Of a DNA stretch of 64,000 bases, positions 30,566-42,747 are shown piece after piece. The position numbers and the translations under genes are program-made. Each line of letters begins with the position of its first letter. Position 1 is the first letter of the stretch. Origin of the DNA: Trabulsiella odontotermitis (GTDB taxonomy: Bacteria > Pseudomonadota > Gammaproteobacteria > Enterobacterales > Enterobacteriaceae); contig NZ_LIFX01000001.1 in NCBI RefSeq assembly GCF_001297775.1, positions 248,001-312,000 of the forward strand. The letters run 5' to 3'. The notes under the pieces were generated by a model. The model was not told the origin of the DNA. It searched no databases and saw only the letters and a program-made list of their open reading frames with translations.

Positions 30566-31207
30566 TTATACGCCATACTCTTTGCGATACGCGCGCACTG
30601 CCGCCAGATGTTCCGCCATTTCAGGCTTCTCTTCCAGATAAGCAATCAGATCTTTCAGGGTGATGATCGAAATCACGCCGCAGCCGTAATCACGCTCGAC
30701 TTCCTGAATCGCGGAAATATCCGCACGGCCACGCTCCTGACGGTCCAGCGAAATCAGCACGCCAGCCAGCGTCGCGCCATGCGCCTGGATAATCTCCATG
30801 GACTCACGAATCGCCGTTCCCGCGGTAATCACATCGTCCACCAGCATCACGCGGCCCTGCAACGGGCTGCCTACCAGGTTTCCGCCTTCACCGTGATCTT
30901 TGGCTTCTTTGCGGTTAAAGCAGTACGGATAATCACGGTCATGGTGTTCCGCCAGCGCAACGGCTGTGGTGGTGGCAATGGGGATCCCTTTGTAAGCCGG
31001 TCCAAACAGCAGGTCAAAATCAATGCCGGAATCCACTAACGCTTCCGCATAGAAACGGCCCAACAGTGCCAGATCGCGCCCGGTATTAAACAGCCCGGCG
31101 TTGAAGAAATAGGGGCTCTTACGCCCGGATTTCAGCGTAAATTCGCCAAACTTCAGTACCTGCTTGCCAAGCGCAAATTCAATAAACTGGCGCTGATATG
31201 GTTTCAT
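30566..31207 (-). CDS. pyrE: Orotate phosphoribosyltransferase
   Basis: Makes OMP from orotate and PRPP in UMP synthesis. 213 aa, the E. coli length. [20 protein letters not shown] opens the protein; the PRPP loop is [17 protein letters not shown], and Lys residues of [13 protein letters not shown] form the flexible catalytic loop. The ATG at 31207 is preceded by a GGAG-like site; longer in-frame starts run into the attenuator. Expression is controlled by the UTP-sensing attenuator upstream, coupled to translation of rph. Confidence 0.98.
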   Translation of the reverse strand: MKPYQRQFIEFALGKQVLKFGEFTLKSGRKSPYFFNAGLFNTGRDLALLGRFYAEALVDSGIDFDLLFGPAYKGIPIATTTAVALAEHHDRDYPYCFNRKEAKDHGEGGNLVGSPLQGRVMLVDDVITAGTAIRESMEIIQAHGATLAGVLISLDRQERGRADISAIQEVERDYGCGVISIITLKDLIAYLEEKPEMAEHLAAVRAYRKEYGV

Positions 31208-31239
31208 GGATTCGCTCCTCATCTCACTTAATAACAGAC

Positions 31240-31264
31240 AAAAAAAAGGGCGACTACGTCGCCC
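31240..31264 (-). promoter_or_regulatory. pyrE transcription attenuator
   Basis: On the minus strand a perfect GGGCGAC-GTA-GTCGCCC hairpin is followed by eight T's. It begins five bases after the rph stop codon. In E. coli, when UTP is low RNA polymerase pauses in the leader and ribosomes translating rph reach the stop, preventing this hairpin and letting transcription into pyrE. The geometry here fits that mechanism. Confidence 0.9.
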
Positions 31265-31269
31265 TGAAA

Positions 31270-31986
31270 TCAATTTTCTAACGCCGCTTTCTGCGTCGCT
31301 ACAATGGATTCGATTCCCCCCCTGGCCAGTGCCAGCAAGGTGAGAAGTTCTTCGTGGGTGAATGGCTCGCCTTCGGCCGTGCCCTGCACCTCAATGATGC
31401 GCCCGTCTTCGGTCATCACGACGTTCATGTCGGTTTCTGCGGCGGAATCTTCAACATACTCCAGATCGCAGACCGCAGCGCCATCCACAATTCCGACCGA
31501 AACCGCGGCCACCATCCCTTTCATCGGGTTGGTTTTGAGTTTGCCTGCCGCCACCAGTTTATTCAGCGCATCCGCCAGCGCTACACAGGCACCAGTGATA
31601 GACGCGGTGCGGGTGCCACCATCAGCCTGAATCACATCGCAATCGAGGGTAATGGTGAACTCGCCCAGCGTTTTCAGATCCACCGCCGCTCGCAACGCAC
31701 GGGCGATCAATCGCTGGATTTCCATGGTGCGGCCGCCCTGCTTGCCTTTAGCGGCTTCACGGGCGTTACGGGTGTGGGTCGCACGTGGCAGCATGCCATA
31801 TTCGGCGGTGATCCAGCCCTGCCCCTGGCCTTTCAGAAAACGGGGAACACCTTCTTCGATCGAGGCGGTACACAATACTTTAGTGTCGCCAAATTCGACC
31901 AGCACGGAGCCTTCAGCGTGTTTTGTATAGTTACGGGTCAGGGTTACGGGGCGCACCTGATGAGCGCTACGACCTGCTGGACGCAT
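31270..31986 (-). CDS. rph: Ribonuclease PH
   Basis: Phosphorolytic 3'-5' exoribonuclease trimming tRNA and other RNA 3' ends; also serves as the leader cistron for pyrE control. 238 aa, full length: [20 protein letters not shown], the phosphate-binding [17 protein letters not shown], and an intact C-terminus [11 protein letters not shown]. The K-12 MG1655 rph carries a frameshift near the 3' end that lowers pyrE; no such lesion is present here. Divergent from yicC. Confidence 0.97.
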   Translation of the reverse strand: MRPAGRSAHQVRPVTLTRNYTKHAEGSVLVEFGDTKVLCTASIEEGVPRFLKGQGQGWITAEYGMLPRATHTRNAREAAKGKQGGRTMEIQRLIARALRAAVDLKTLGEFTITLDCDVIQADGGTRTASITGACVALADALNKLVAAGKLKTNPMKGMVAAVSVGIVDGAAVCDLEYVEDSAAETDMNVVMTEDGRIIEVQGTAEGEPFTHEELLTLLALARGGIESIVATQKAALEN

Positions 31987-32073
31987 GATGTTATTCTCCG
32001 GCGTGAAACGAATGTGGCTGCGCATTATACGGATTAAACGCGCTTATTCCTATCCCGTACGGTCCCGGAAAGC

Positions 32074-32079
32074 TATAAT
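32074..32079 (+). promoter_or_regulatory. Candidate -10 element for yicC
   Basis: A perfect TATAAT lies 35 bases before the yicC ATG in the 127-base rph-yicC gap. No good -35 hexamer is found at 16-18 bases, so the call is tentative. Confidence 0.35.
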
Positions 32080-32113
32080 CCCCCCATCTCTCCGACAAAA
32101 AACGGGAACGTCT

Positions 32114-32977
32114 ATGATCCGCAGTATGACCGCCTATGCCCGGCGTGAAATCAAGGGTGAGTGGGGCACTGCCGCGTGGGAACTGCGCTCGGTAAACCAA
32201 CGTTATCTGGAAACCTATTTTCGTCTGCCGGAACAGTTCCGCAGCCTTGAGCCTGTGGTGCGTGAGCGCATCCGCGCCCGCCTGACGCGCGGGAAAATCG
32301 AATGTAACCTGCGGTTTGAGCCTGATGCCAGTGCGCAAGGGGAATTAATCCTCAATGAAAAACTGGCTAAACAGCTGGTCAGCGCCGCCAACTGGGTCAA
32401 AATGCAGAGCGATGAAGGCGAAATCGATCCGGTCGATATTCTGCGCTGGCCTGGCGTAATGGCGGCTCAAGAACAGGATCTGGACGCTATCGCTGCGGAA
32501 ATCCTCACGGCGCTGGATGGCGCGCTGGATGATTTCATCGTCGCTCGCGAAACTGAAGGTCAGGCGCTGAAAGCGCTGATCGAACAGCGTCTGGAAGGTG
32601 TGAGTACGGAAGTGGGTAAAGTCCGCGCGCATATGCCAGAAATCCTGCAATGGCAGCGCGACCGTCTGGTGGCGAAGCTGGAAGAGGCGGAAGTGCAACT
32701 GGAAAACAACCGTCTGGAGCAGGAACTGGTGCTGATGGCGCAGCGTATCGACGTTGCCGAAGAGCTGGATCGCCTGGAAGCGCACGTGAAGGAAACCTAT
32801 AACATCCTGAAGAAGAAAGAAGCGGTCGGCCGCCGTCTCGACTTCATGATGCAGGAATTCAACCGCGAATCGAACACGCTGGCCTCGAAATCCATCAATG
32901 CGGAAGTGACCAATTCCGCCATCGAACTGAAAGTGCTGATCGAGCAAATGCGCGAGCAGATTCAGAATATCGAGTAG
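32114..32977 (+). CDS. yicC: YicC-family endoribonuclease
   Basis: 287 aa, the E. coli length. MIRSMTAYARREIKGEWG and LRSVNQRYLETYFRLPE form the N-terminal YicC domain; the C-terminal DUF1732 half ends FMMQEFNRESNTLASKS and IELKVLIEQMREQIQNIE. E. coli YicC has been characterised as an RNA-cleaving enzyme affecting small-RNA turnover. The middle (about residues 150-240) is predicted coiled coil. A single-gene unit with its own terminator. Confidence 0.95.
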   Translation: MIRSMTAYARREIKGEWGTAAWELRSVNQRYLETYFRLPEQFRSLEPVVRERIRARLTRGKIECNLRFEPDASAQGELILNEKLAKQLVSAANWVKMQSDEGEIDPVDILRWPGVMAAQEQDLDAIAAEILTALDGALDDFIVARETEGQALKALIEQRLEGVSTEVGKVRAHMPEILQWQRDRLVAKLEEAEVQLENNRLEQELVLMAQRIDVAEELDRLEAHVKETYNILKKKEAVGRRLDFMMQEFNRESNTLASKSINAEVTNSAIELKVLIEQMREQIQNIE

Positions 32978-33014
32978 GATTCAGGTACGTTCAGAACATA
33001 AATTCATCATCGCT

Positions 33015-33040
33015 AAGTCCGCATCATTGCGGACTTTTTT
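33015..33040 (+). terminator. Terminator after yicC
   Basis: Eight-base arms AAGTCCGC and GCGGACTT flank an ATCATT loop and end in six T's, 37 bases after the yicC stop. Confidence 0.88.
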
Positions 33041-33172
33041 GAAACGTCAGTATTAAGCTTTTTCAAACATAAACATTAGAAATACTTATCCGAAACGCCT
33101 CGCGTTAGAAAATCTAAATCGTGATCGTGCGCACAAAACGCTAAGCTGCCGCCATCGTTGACGGGGGCAAGC

Positions 33173-35619
<2,447 letters not shown>

Positions 35620-35670
35620 TTAACCGCGGTAAAAAGTGTGACAAAAGCTACGTCACCCGAGCGCGGCGTG

Positions 35671-35676
35671 TATAAT
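35671..35676 (+). promoter_or_regulatory. Candidate -10 element for the gmk operon
   Basis: TATAAT lies 48 bases before the gmk ATG in the 257-base ligB-gmk gap. The hexamer at 17-base spacing (CTACGT) is a weak -35. No other clear element was found in this gap. Confidence 0.4.
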
Positions 35677-35690
35677 AGGCTCGTATGTAG

Positions 35691-36347
<657 letters not shown>

Positions 36348-36401
36348 ACCCACTTTCAGTATCATGCCCAGTCATTTCTTCACCTGTGGAGCATTTTAAG
36401 T

Positions 36402-36677
36402 ATGGCACGCGTAACTGTTCAGGACGCTGTAGAGAAAATTGGTAACCGTTTTGACCTGGTACTGGTCGCCGCGCGTCGCGCTCGTCAGATGCAGGTAGGC
36501 GGAAAAGATCCGCTGGTACCGGAAGAAAACGATAAAACCACCGTTATCGCGCTGCGCGAAATCGAAGAAGGCCTGATTAACAACCAGATCCTCGACGTAC
36601 GTGAGCGCCAGGAGCAGCAAGAGCAGGAAGCCGCAGAACTGCAGGCCGTAACCGCCATTGCTGAAGGTCGTCGTTAA
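36402..36677 (+). CDS. rpoZ: RNA polymerase omega subunit
   Basis: 91 aa, the E. coli length. [20 protein letters not shown] is the beta'-binding N-terminal region, and it includes the residues that with beta' form ppGpp site 1. The acidic, Gln/Glu-rich tail follows. It is co-transcribed with spoT, linking the ppGpp target subunit and the enzyme. Confidence 0.98.
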
Positions 36678-36696
36678 TTAAACCTGCGGGTCGCCC

Positions 36697-38814
36697 TTGT
36701 ATCTGTTTGAAAGCCTGAATCAGCTGATTCAAACTTACCTGCCTGAAGATCAGATCAAGCGTCTTCAGCAGGCGTATCTCGTTGCACGTGACGCTCACGA
36801 GGGCCAGACACGTTCAAGCGGTGAACCTTATATCACGCACCCGGTGGCGGTGGCCTGTATCCTGGCCGAGATGAAACTCGACTACGAAACGCTGATGGCC
36901 GCTCTGCTGCATGACGTGATTGAAGATACCCCCGCCACCTACCAGGATATGGAACAGCTGTTTGGCAAAAGCGTTGCCGAACTGGTGGAAGGGGTGTCGA
37001 AACTTGATAAGCTCAAGTTTCGCGACAAGAAAGAGGCGCAGGCCGAAAACTTTCGCAAGATGATTATGGCGATGGTGCAGGATATCCGCGTCATTCTCAT
37101 CAAACTCGCTGACCGCACCCATAATATGCGCACGCTGGGCGCTCTCCGCCCGGACAAGCGTCGACGCATCGCCCGTGAAACCCTCGAAATCTATAGCCCG
37201 CTGGCACACCGTTTAGGTATTCATCACATTAAAACTGAGCTTGAAGAGCTGGGTTTTGAAGCGTTGTACCCGAACCGCTATCGCGTGATTAAAGAGGTGG
37301 TGAAAGCTGCCCGCGGCAACCGTAAAGAGATGATTCAGAAAATCCTCTCTGAAATCGAAGGGCGTTTGCAGGAGGCGGGCATTCCCTGTCGCGTGAGCGG
37401 TCGTGAGAAGCATCTGTACTCCATCTACTGCAAAATGGTGCTGAAAGAGCAGCGTTTTCACTCCATCATGGATATCTACGCGTTCCGCGTAATTGTTCAT
37501 GACCCGGATACCTGCTACCGCGTACTCGGCCAGATGCACAGCCTGTACAAGCCCCGTCCCGGGCGAGTTAAAGACTATATCGCCATTCCAAAGGCCAACG
37601 GCTATCAGTCGCTGCACACCTCCATGATTGGCCCGCACGGGGTGCCGGTTGAAGTTCAGATCCGTACTGAAGATATGGATCAAATGGCGGAAATGGGGGT
37701 CGCGGCGCACTGGGCTTACAAAGAGCATGGCGGCGAAAGCAGCACTACGGCACAAATCCGCGCCCAGCGCTGGATGCAGAGCCTGCTGGAACTCCAGCAA
37801 AGCGCCGGTAGCTCGTTTGAATTTATCGAAAGCGTAAAATCTGATCTCTTCCCGGATGAGATTTATGTTTTCACACCGGAAGGCCGCATTGTCGAATTAC
37901 CGGCAGGCGCAACGCCGGTCGACTTCGCCTACGCGGTGCATACCGATATCGGTCACGCCTGCGTTGGCGCCCGCGTCGACCGCCAGCCTTACCCGCTGTC
38001 GCAACCGCTTTCCAGTGGTCAAACCGTTGAAATCATCACCGCCCCCGGCGCGCGCCCTAACGCCGCCTGGCTGAACTTTGTGGTGAGCTCGAAAGCGCGC
38101 GCTAAAATCCGCCAGTTGCTGAAAAACCTCAAACGTGATGATTCCGTCAGCCTGGGGCGTCGCCTGCTTAACCATGCGTTAGGCGGCAGCCGCAAACTGG
38201 CCGAAATCCCACAAGAGAACATTCAGCGCGAGCTTGATCGCATGAAACTGGCAAGCCTTGATGATCTGCTGGCGGAAATCGGCCTCGGCAATGCAATGAG
38301 CGTCGTGGTCGCGAAAAACCTGTTGCAGGGCGAAGCCGCTACGGCAGCACCGTCAACGGCGCAGGGCCACGGACATCTGCCGATCAAAGGCGCGGATGGC
38401 GTGCTGATCACCTTCGCCAAGTGCTGTCGCCCGATTCCCGGCGATCCGATCATCGCTCACGTCAGTCCTGGCAAAGGGCTGGTGATCCACCATGAATCCT
38501 GTCGCAACATTCGTGGCTATCAGAAAGAGCCCGAGAAATTCATGGCGGTGGAGTGGGATAAAGAGACCGAGCAGGAATTCATCACCGAAATTAAGGTGGA
38601 TATGTTCAACCACCAGGGTGCGCTGGCAAACCTGACGGCAGCGATCAACACCGCGACGTCCAACATTCAGAGCCTGAATACGGAAGAGAAAGACGGCCGC
38701 GTATACAGCGCGTTTATCCGTCTGACCGCCCGCGATCGCGTTCATCTGGCGAATATCATGCGTAAAATTCGCGTGATGCCAGACGTGATTAAAGTCACCC
38801 GTAACCGAAACTAG
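36697..38814 (+). CDS. spoT: Bifunctional (p)ppGpp synthetase/hydrolase SpoT
   Basis: Main (p)ppGpp hydrolase with weak synthetase activity, responding to fatty-acid, carbon and iron starvation. 705 aa (E. coli 702). Domains: HD hydrolase (HPVAVACILAEMK, LLHDVIEDTP, about residues 45-200), synthetase (GREKHLYSIYCKM to EVQIRTEDMDQMAEMGVAAHW), TGS (about 390-450), helical region, then a C-terminal zinc-finger and ACT domain (CCRPIPGDPI). Start is a TTG at 36697, giving the family N-terminus MYLFESLNQLIQTYLP. It lies 19 bases after rpoZ; trmH begins 4 bases after the stop. Confidence 0.98.
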   Translation: MYLFESLNQLIQTYLPEDQIKRLQQAYLVARDAHEGQTRSSGEPYITHPVAVACILAEMKLDYETLMAALLHDVIEDTPATYQDMEQLFGKSVAELVEGVSKLDKLKFRDKKEAQAENFRKMIMAMVQDIRVILIKLADRTHNMRTLGALRPDKRRRIARETLEIYSPLAHRLGIHHIKTELEELGFEALYPNRYRVIKEVVKAARGNRKEMIQKILSEIEGRLQEAGIPCRVSGREKHLYSIYCKMVLKEQRFHSIMDIYAFRVIVHDPDTCYRVLGQMHSLYKPRPGRVKDYIAIPKANGYQSLHTSMIGPHGVPVEVQIRTEDMDQMAEMGVAAHWAYKEHGGESSTTAQIRAQRWMQSLLELQQSAGSSFEFIESVKSDLFPDEIYVFTPEGRIVELPAGATPVDFAYAVHTDIGHACVGARVDRQPYPLSQPLSSGQTVEIITAPGARPNAAWLNFVVSSKARAKIRQLLKNLKRDDSVSLGRRLLNHALGGSRKLAEIPQENIQRELDRMKLASLDDLLAEIGLGNAMSVVVAKNLLQGEAATAAPSTAQGHGHLPIKGADGVLITFAKCCRPIPGDPIIAHVSPGKGLVIHHESCRNIRGYQKEPEKFMAVEWDKETEQEFITEIKVDMFNHQGALANLTAAINTATSNIQSLNTEEKDGRVYSAFIRLTARDRVHLANIMRKIRVMPDVIKVTRNRN

Positions 38815-38818
38815 AAAC

Positions 38819-39508
38819 ATGAATCAGAAACGTTATGAGCGCATTTGTGAAATGCTCGCCCGACGCCAGCCTGACCTGACCGTCTGTATGGAGCAGGTCC
38901 ACAAACCTCATAATGTCTCCGCTATCATTCGTACCGCCGATGCGGTTGGCGTGCATGAAGTGCATGCCATCTGGCCTGGTAATCGCATGCGCACCATGGC
39001 ATCCACGGCGGCGGGCAGCAACAGCTGGGTCAGCGTCAAAACGCACCCGACGATTGACGACGCTGTTACGCACCTGAAAGCGCGTGGCATGCAGGTACTG
39101 GCAACGCACCTTTCCGGGAAAGCCGTTGATTTTCGCGACATCGACTACACCCGCCCGACCTGCATTCTGATGGGTCAGGAGAAAACCGGGATCAGCCAGC
39201 AAGCCCTGGCGCTGGCGGACCAGGAGATCATCATCCCGATGATCGGCATGGTGCAGTCGCTGAACGTCTCCGTCGCTTCCGCGTTAATCCTCTATGAAGC
39301 GCAGCGCCAGCGGCAGAACGCCGGTATGTACGAGCGTGACAACAGTATGCTGCCGGAAGAGGAACAACAGCGTTTGCTGTTTGAAGGCGGTTATCCGGTG
39401 CTGGCGCGCGTCGCGAAGCGCAAAAAATTGCCTTACCCTCATGTGAATGCGTCCGGCGATATCGAAGCCGATGCAGCATGGTGGGCCACGATGCAGGCAG
39501 CGAGATAA
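38819..39508 (+). CDS. trmH: tRNA (guanosine(18)-2'-O)-methyltransferase
   Basis: SPOUT-class enzyme methylating G18 of the tRNA D-loop. 229 aa, the E. coli length. NVSAIIRTADAVGVHEVHAI with the catalytic Arg, then the knotted SAM site GQEKTGIS, IPMIGMVQSLNVSVASALILYE. It lies between spoT and recG with gaps of 4 and 3 bases. Confidence 0.97.
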   Translation: MNQKRYERICEMLARRQPDLTVCMEQVHKPHNVSAIIRTADAVGVHEVHAIWPGNRMRTMASTAAGSNSWVSVKTHPTIDDAVTHLKARGMQVLATHLSGKAVDFRDIDYTRPTCILMGQEKTGISQQALALADQEIIIPMIGMVQSLNVSVASALILYEAQRQRQNAGMYERDNSMLPEEEQQRLLFEGGYPVLARVAKRKKLPYPHVNASGDIEADAAWWATMQAAR

Positions 39509-39511
39509 GCC

Positions 39512-41593
39512 ATGAGCGGCCGTCTGCTGGATGCCGTTCCGCTGAGTTCGCTCACCGGCGTTGGCGCGGCGCAGACCAGTAAGCTCGCCAAAATCGGCCT
39601 GCATACCGTGCAGGATTTACTCCTCCATCTGCCGCTGCGTTACGAAGATCGCACCCAACTCTACCCCATTAACGACCTGCTCCCCGGCGTCTACGCGACC
39701 GTGGAAGGCGAAGTGCTGAACTGCAACATCTCGTTTGGCGGCCGTCGGATGATGACCTGCCAGATCAGCGATGGCACCGGCATTCTCACCATGCGTTTTT
39801 TCAACTTCAACGCGGCGATGAAAAACAGCCTCGCGACCGGGCGTCGCGTGCTGGCCTATGGTGAAGCCAAACGCGGCAAATATGGCGCGGAAATGATCCA
39901 CCCGGAATACCGCGTGCAGGGCGATCTCAGTACGCCGGAGCTGCAGGAAACGCTGACGCCGGTTTACCCGACGACCGAAGGCGTCAGGCAGGCGACGCTG
40001 CGCAAGCTCACCGATCAGGCGCTCGATTTGCTCGACACCTGCGCCATTACTGAACTGCTGCCACCCGATCTGGCGCAAGGAATGATGAGCCTGCCTCAAG
40101 CGCTGCGCACGCTGCATCGCCCGCCACCGACCATGCAGCTGAGCGACCTCGAAACCGGGCAACACCCGGCGCAACGGCGCCTGATTCTCGAAGAGCTGTT
40201 GGCGCATAACCTGAGCATGCTGGCGTTGCGCGCGGGCGCTCAGCGTTATCACGCCCAGCCACTCAGCCCGAAAGACGATTTGAAAAACCAGCTACTGGCC
40301 GCACTGCCGTTTAAACCTACCGGCGCGCAGGAACGTGTGGTCGCGGAAATCGAACGCGATATGGCGCTGGATATACCGATGATGCGTCTGGTGCAGGGCG
40401 ATGTCGGTTCCGGTAAAACGCTGGTTGCCGCGCTGGCTGCGCTGCGGGCAATTGCCCATGGCAATCAGGTGGCGCTGATGGCGCCGACAGAGCTGCTCGC
40501 CGAACAGCATGCCAACAACTTCCGCAACTGGTTTGCCCCACTCGGCATTGAAGTGGGCTGGCTGGCGGGTAAACAGAAAGGCAAAGCGCGACAGGCGCAG
40601 CAGGAAGCCATCGCCCTCGGTCAGGTACAGATGGTTGTCGGCACCCATGCTATTTTTCAGGAACAGGTGCAGTTCAACGGCCTGGCGCTGGTGATCATCG
40701 ATGAACAGCACCGTTTCGGCGTGCATCAGCGGCTGGCGCTGTGGGAAAAAGGCCAGCAGCAGGGTTTCCATCCGCATCAGTTGATCATGACCGCCACGCC
40801 GATTCCTCGCACCCTGGCAATGACTGCCTACGCCGATCTCGACACGTCCGTCATTGACGAACTGCCGCCGGGGCGTACGCCGGTATCGACTGTCGCCATC
40901 CCGGATACCCGTCGCCACGAGATTATCGACCGCGTGCGCCACGCCGGTACTGCTGAAGGGCGCCAGGCGTACTGGGTCTGTACACTCATTGAAGAGTCAG
41001 AGTTACTGGAAGCCCAGGCGGCAGAAGCCACCTGGGAAGAGCTTAAACTGGCACTGCCGGAACTGAAAATCGGTCTGGTACACGGTCGCATGAAGCCTGC
41101 TGAGAAGCAGGACGTCATGCAGGCATTTAAACAGGGCGACCTGCAACTGCTGGTAGCAACGACGGTCATTGAAGTGGGTGTGGACGTCCCTAACGCCAGC
41201 CTGATGATCATTGAAAACCCGGAACGGCTTGGCCTCGCGCAACTCCACCAGTTACGCGGGCGTGTCGGGCGCGGTGCCGTGGCTTCCCACTGCGTACTGC
41301 TCTACAAATCACCGCTGTCGAAAACTGCGCAAAAGCGTTTACAGGTATTGCGCGACAGCAATGACGGTTTCGTGATTGCCCAGAAAGACCTGGAGATCCG
41401 CGGCCCTGGCGAACTGCTCGGCACGCGCCAGACCGGTAACGCGGAGTTTAAAGTCGCGGACCTGCTGCGTGATCAGGGCATGATCCCCGACGTTCAGCGC
41501 ATTGCCCGTCATATTCACGAACGTTATCCGGCGCAGGCACAGGCACTGATCGAACGCTGGATGCCGGAAACAGAACGCTATTCCAACGCGTAG
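39512..41593 (+). CDS. recG: ATP-dependent DNA helicase RecG
   Basis: Branch-migrating helicase that reverses stalled forks and processes D- and R-loops. 693 aa, the E. coli length. Wedge/OB domain about residues 60-160, Walker A GDVGSGKTLVAALAAL, DEQH box IIDEQHRFG, and motif VI QLRGRVGRGAV, plus the C-terminal TRG region after RQTGNAEF. Last gene of the gmk operon as seen in E. coli, but glpX, not gltS, follows after 48 bases. Confidence 0.98.
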   Translation: MSGRLLDAVPLSSLTGVGAAQTSKLAKIGLHTVQDLLLHLPLRYEDRTQLYPINDLLPGVYATVEGEVLNCNISFGGRRMMTCQISDGTGILTMRFFNFNAAMKNSLATGRRVLAYGEAKRGKYGAEMIHPEYRVQGDLSTPELQETLTPVYPTTEGVRQATLRKLTDQALDLLDTCAITELLPPDLAQGMMSLPQALRTLHRPPPTMQLSDLETGQHPAQRRLILEELLAHNLSMLALRAGAQRYHAQPLSPKDDLKNQLLAALPFKPTGAQERVVAEIERDMALDIPMMRLVQGDVGSGKTLVAALAALRAIAHGNQVALMAPTELLAEQHANNFRNWFAPLGIEVGWLAGKQKGKARQAQQEAIALGQVQMVVGTHAIFQEQVQFNGLALVIIDEQHRFGVHQRLALWEKGQQQGFHPHQLIMTATPIPRTLAMTAYADLDTSVIDELPPGRTPVSTVAIPDTRRHEIIDRVRHAGTAEGRQAYWVCTLIEESELLEAQAAEATWEELKLALPELKIGLVHGRMKPAEKQDVMQAFKQGDLQLLVATTVIEVGVDVPNASLMIIENPERLGLAQLHQLRGRVGRGAVASHCVLLYKSPLSKTAQKRLQVLRDSNDGFVIAQKDLEIRGPGELLGTRQTGNAEFKVADLLRDQGMIPDVQRIARHIHERYPAQAQALIERWMPETERYSNA

Positions 41594-41641
41594 TCCCCGA
41601 GCGGAGCGGACTTCGCCCATTTTCCTCCTGAAGAGTTTGTT

Positions 41642-42652
41642 ATGAAACGAGAACTTGCCATCGAATTTTCACGCGTCACCGAAGCCGCCGCGCTGGCGGG
41701 CTATAAGTGGCTGGGCCGTGGTGATAAAAACACGGCGGACGGCGCGGCGGTCAACGCCATGCGCATCATGCTGAACCAGGTCAATATCGATGGCACCATC
41801 GTGATTGGCGAAGGCGAGATCGACGAAGCGCCGATGCTCTACATCGGCGAAAAAGTCGGCACCGGTAAAGGCGACGCGGTTGATATCGCCGTTGATCCGA
41901 TTGAAGGTACCCGTATGACCGCGATGGGCCAGGCCAATGCGCTGGCGGTGCTGGCCGTGGGCGATAAAGGCACCTTTCTCAACGCGCCTGACATGTACAT
42001 GGAAAAGCTGATCGTCGGCCCTGGCGCGAAAGGCGCCATCGACCTTAATCTGCCGCTGGCGGATAACCTGCGTAACGTCGCTGCCGCGCTCAATAAACCG
42101 CTCAGCGAGCTGACGGTGACCATTCTGGCGAAACCACGCCACGACACGGTTATCGCCGATATGCAGCAGCTTGGCGTACGCGTTTTTGCAATTCCTGATG
42201 GCGACGTGGCTTCCTCCATCCTTACCTGTATGCCGGACAGCGAAGTGGACGTGCTGTACGGCATTGGCGGCGCGCCGGAAGGCGTGGTTTCTGCGGCGGT
42301 GATCCGCGCGCTCGATGGTGATATGCACGGTCGGTTGCTGCCTCGTCATGAGGTAAAAGGCGACAACGACGAAAACCGCCGGATCGGTGAAAACGAGCTG
42401 GCGCGCTGTAAAGCGATGGGGATCGCCGCGAATCAGGTGCTGCAACTGAGCGACATGGCGCGCAACGATAACGTGATTTTCTCCGCCACCGGCATCACCA
42501 AAGGCGACCTGCTGGACGGCATCAGCCGCAAGGGGAATATCGCCACCACCGAAACCCTGCTGATCCGCGGGAAATCACGCACCATTCGCCGCATTCAGTC
42601 CATTCATTATCTCGATCGTAAAGACCCGGATGTGCAGCGCCATATCCTGTAA
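41642..42652 (+). CDS. glpX: Fructose-1,6-bisphosphatase class II
   Basis: Mn-dependent phosphatase for gluconeogenesis. 336 aa, the E. coli length. Metal-site motifs VIGEGEIDEAPMLYIGE and AVDPIEGTRMTAMGQANAL, phosphate-binding GGAPEGVVSAAVIRAL. AAGAG precedes the ATG by six bases. In E. coli it is the third gene of glpFKX and is induced through GlpR. Here neither glpF nor glpK is upstream; the gene follows recG by 48 bases, so it is either read through from the gmk-recG operon or has a new promoter. Confidence 0.97.
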   Translation: MKRELAIEFSRVTEAAALAGYKWLGRGDKNTADGAAVNAMRIMLNQVNIDGTIVIGEGEIDEAPMLYIGEKVGTGKGDAVDIAVDPIEGTRMTAMGQANALAVLAVGDKGTFLNAPDMYMEKLIVGPGAKGAIDLNLPLADNLRNVAAALNKPLSELTVTILAKPRHDTVIADMQQLGVRVFAIPDGDVASSILTCMPDSEVDVLYGIGGAPEGVVSAAVIRALDGDMHGRLLPRHEVKGDNDENRRIGENELARCKAMGIAANQVLQLSDMARNDNVIFSATGITKGDLLDGISRKGNIATTETLLIRGKSRTIRRIQSIHYLDRKDPDVQRHIL

Positions 42653-42671
42653 GCCATTTGTCTGATTGAGC

Positions 42672-42695
42672 TTTCCGGCCCTGCGGGGCTGGAAA
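42672..42695 (+). terminator. Hairpin after glpX
   Basis: TTTCCGGCCC pairs with GGGCTGGAAA (one G-U pair) around a four-base loop, 19 bases beyond the glpX stop. No long T-run follows, so it is a weak terminator or stabilising stem. Confidence 0.5.
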
Positions 42696-42747
42696 TCTGC
42701 GCCCTGAGTGGCGAAGATAAGGTATCGCATCAGAACAGGAGAAGATT

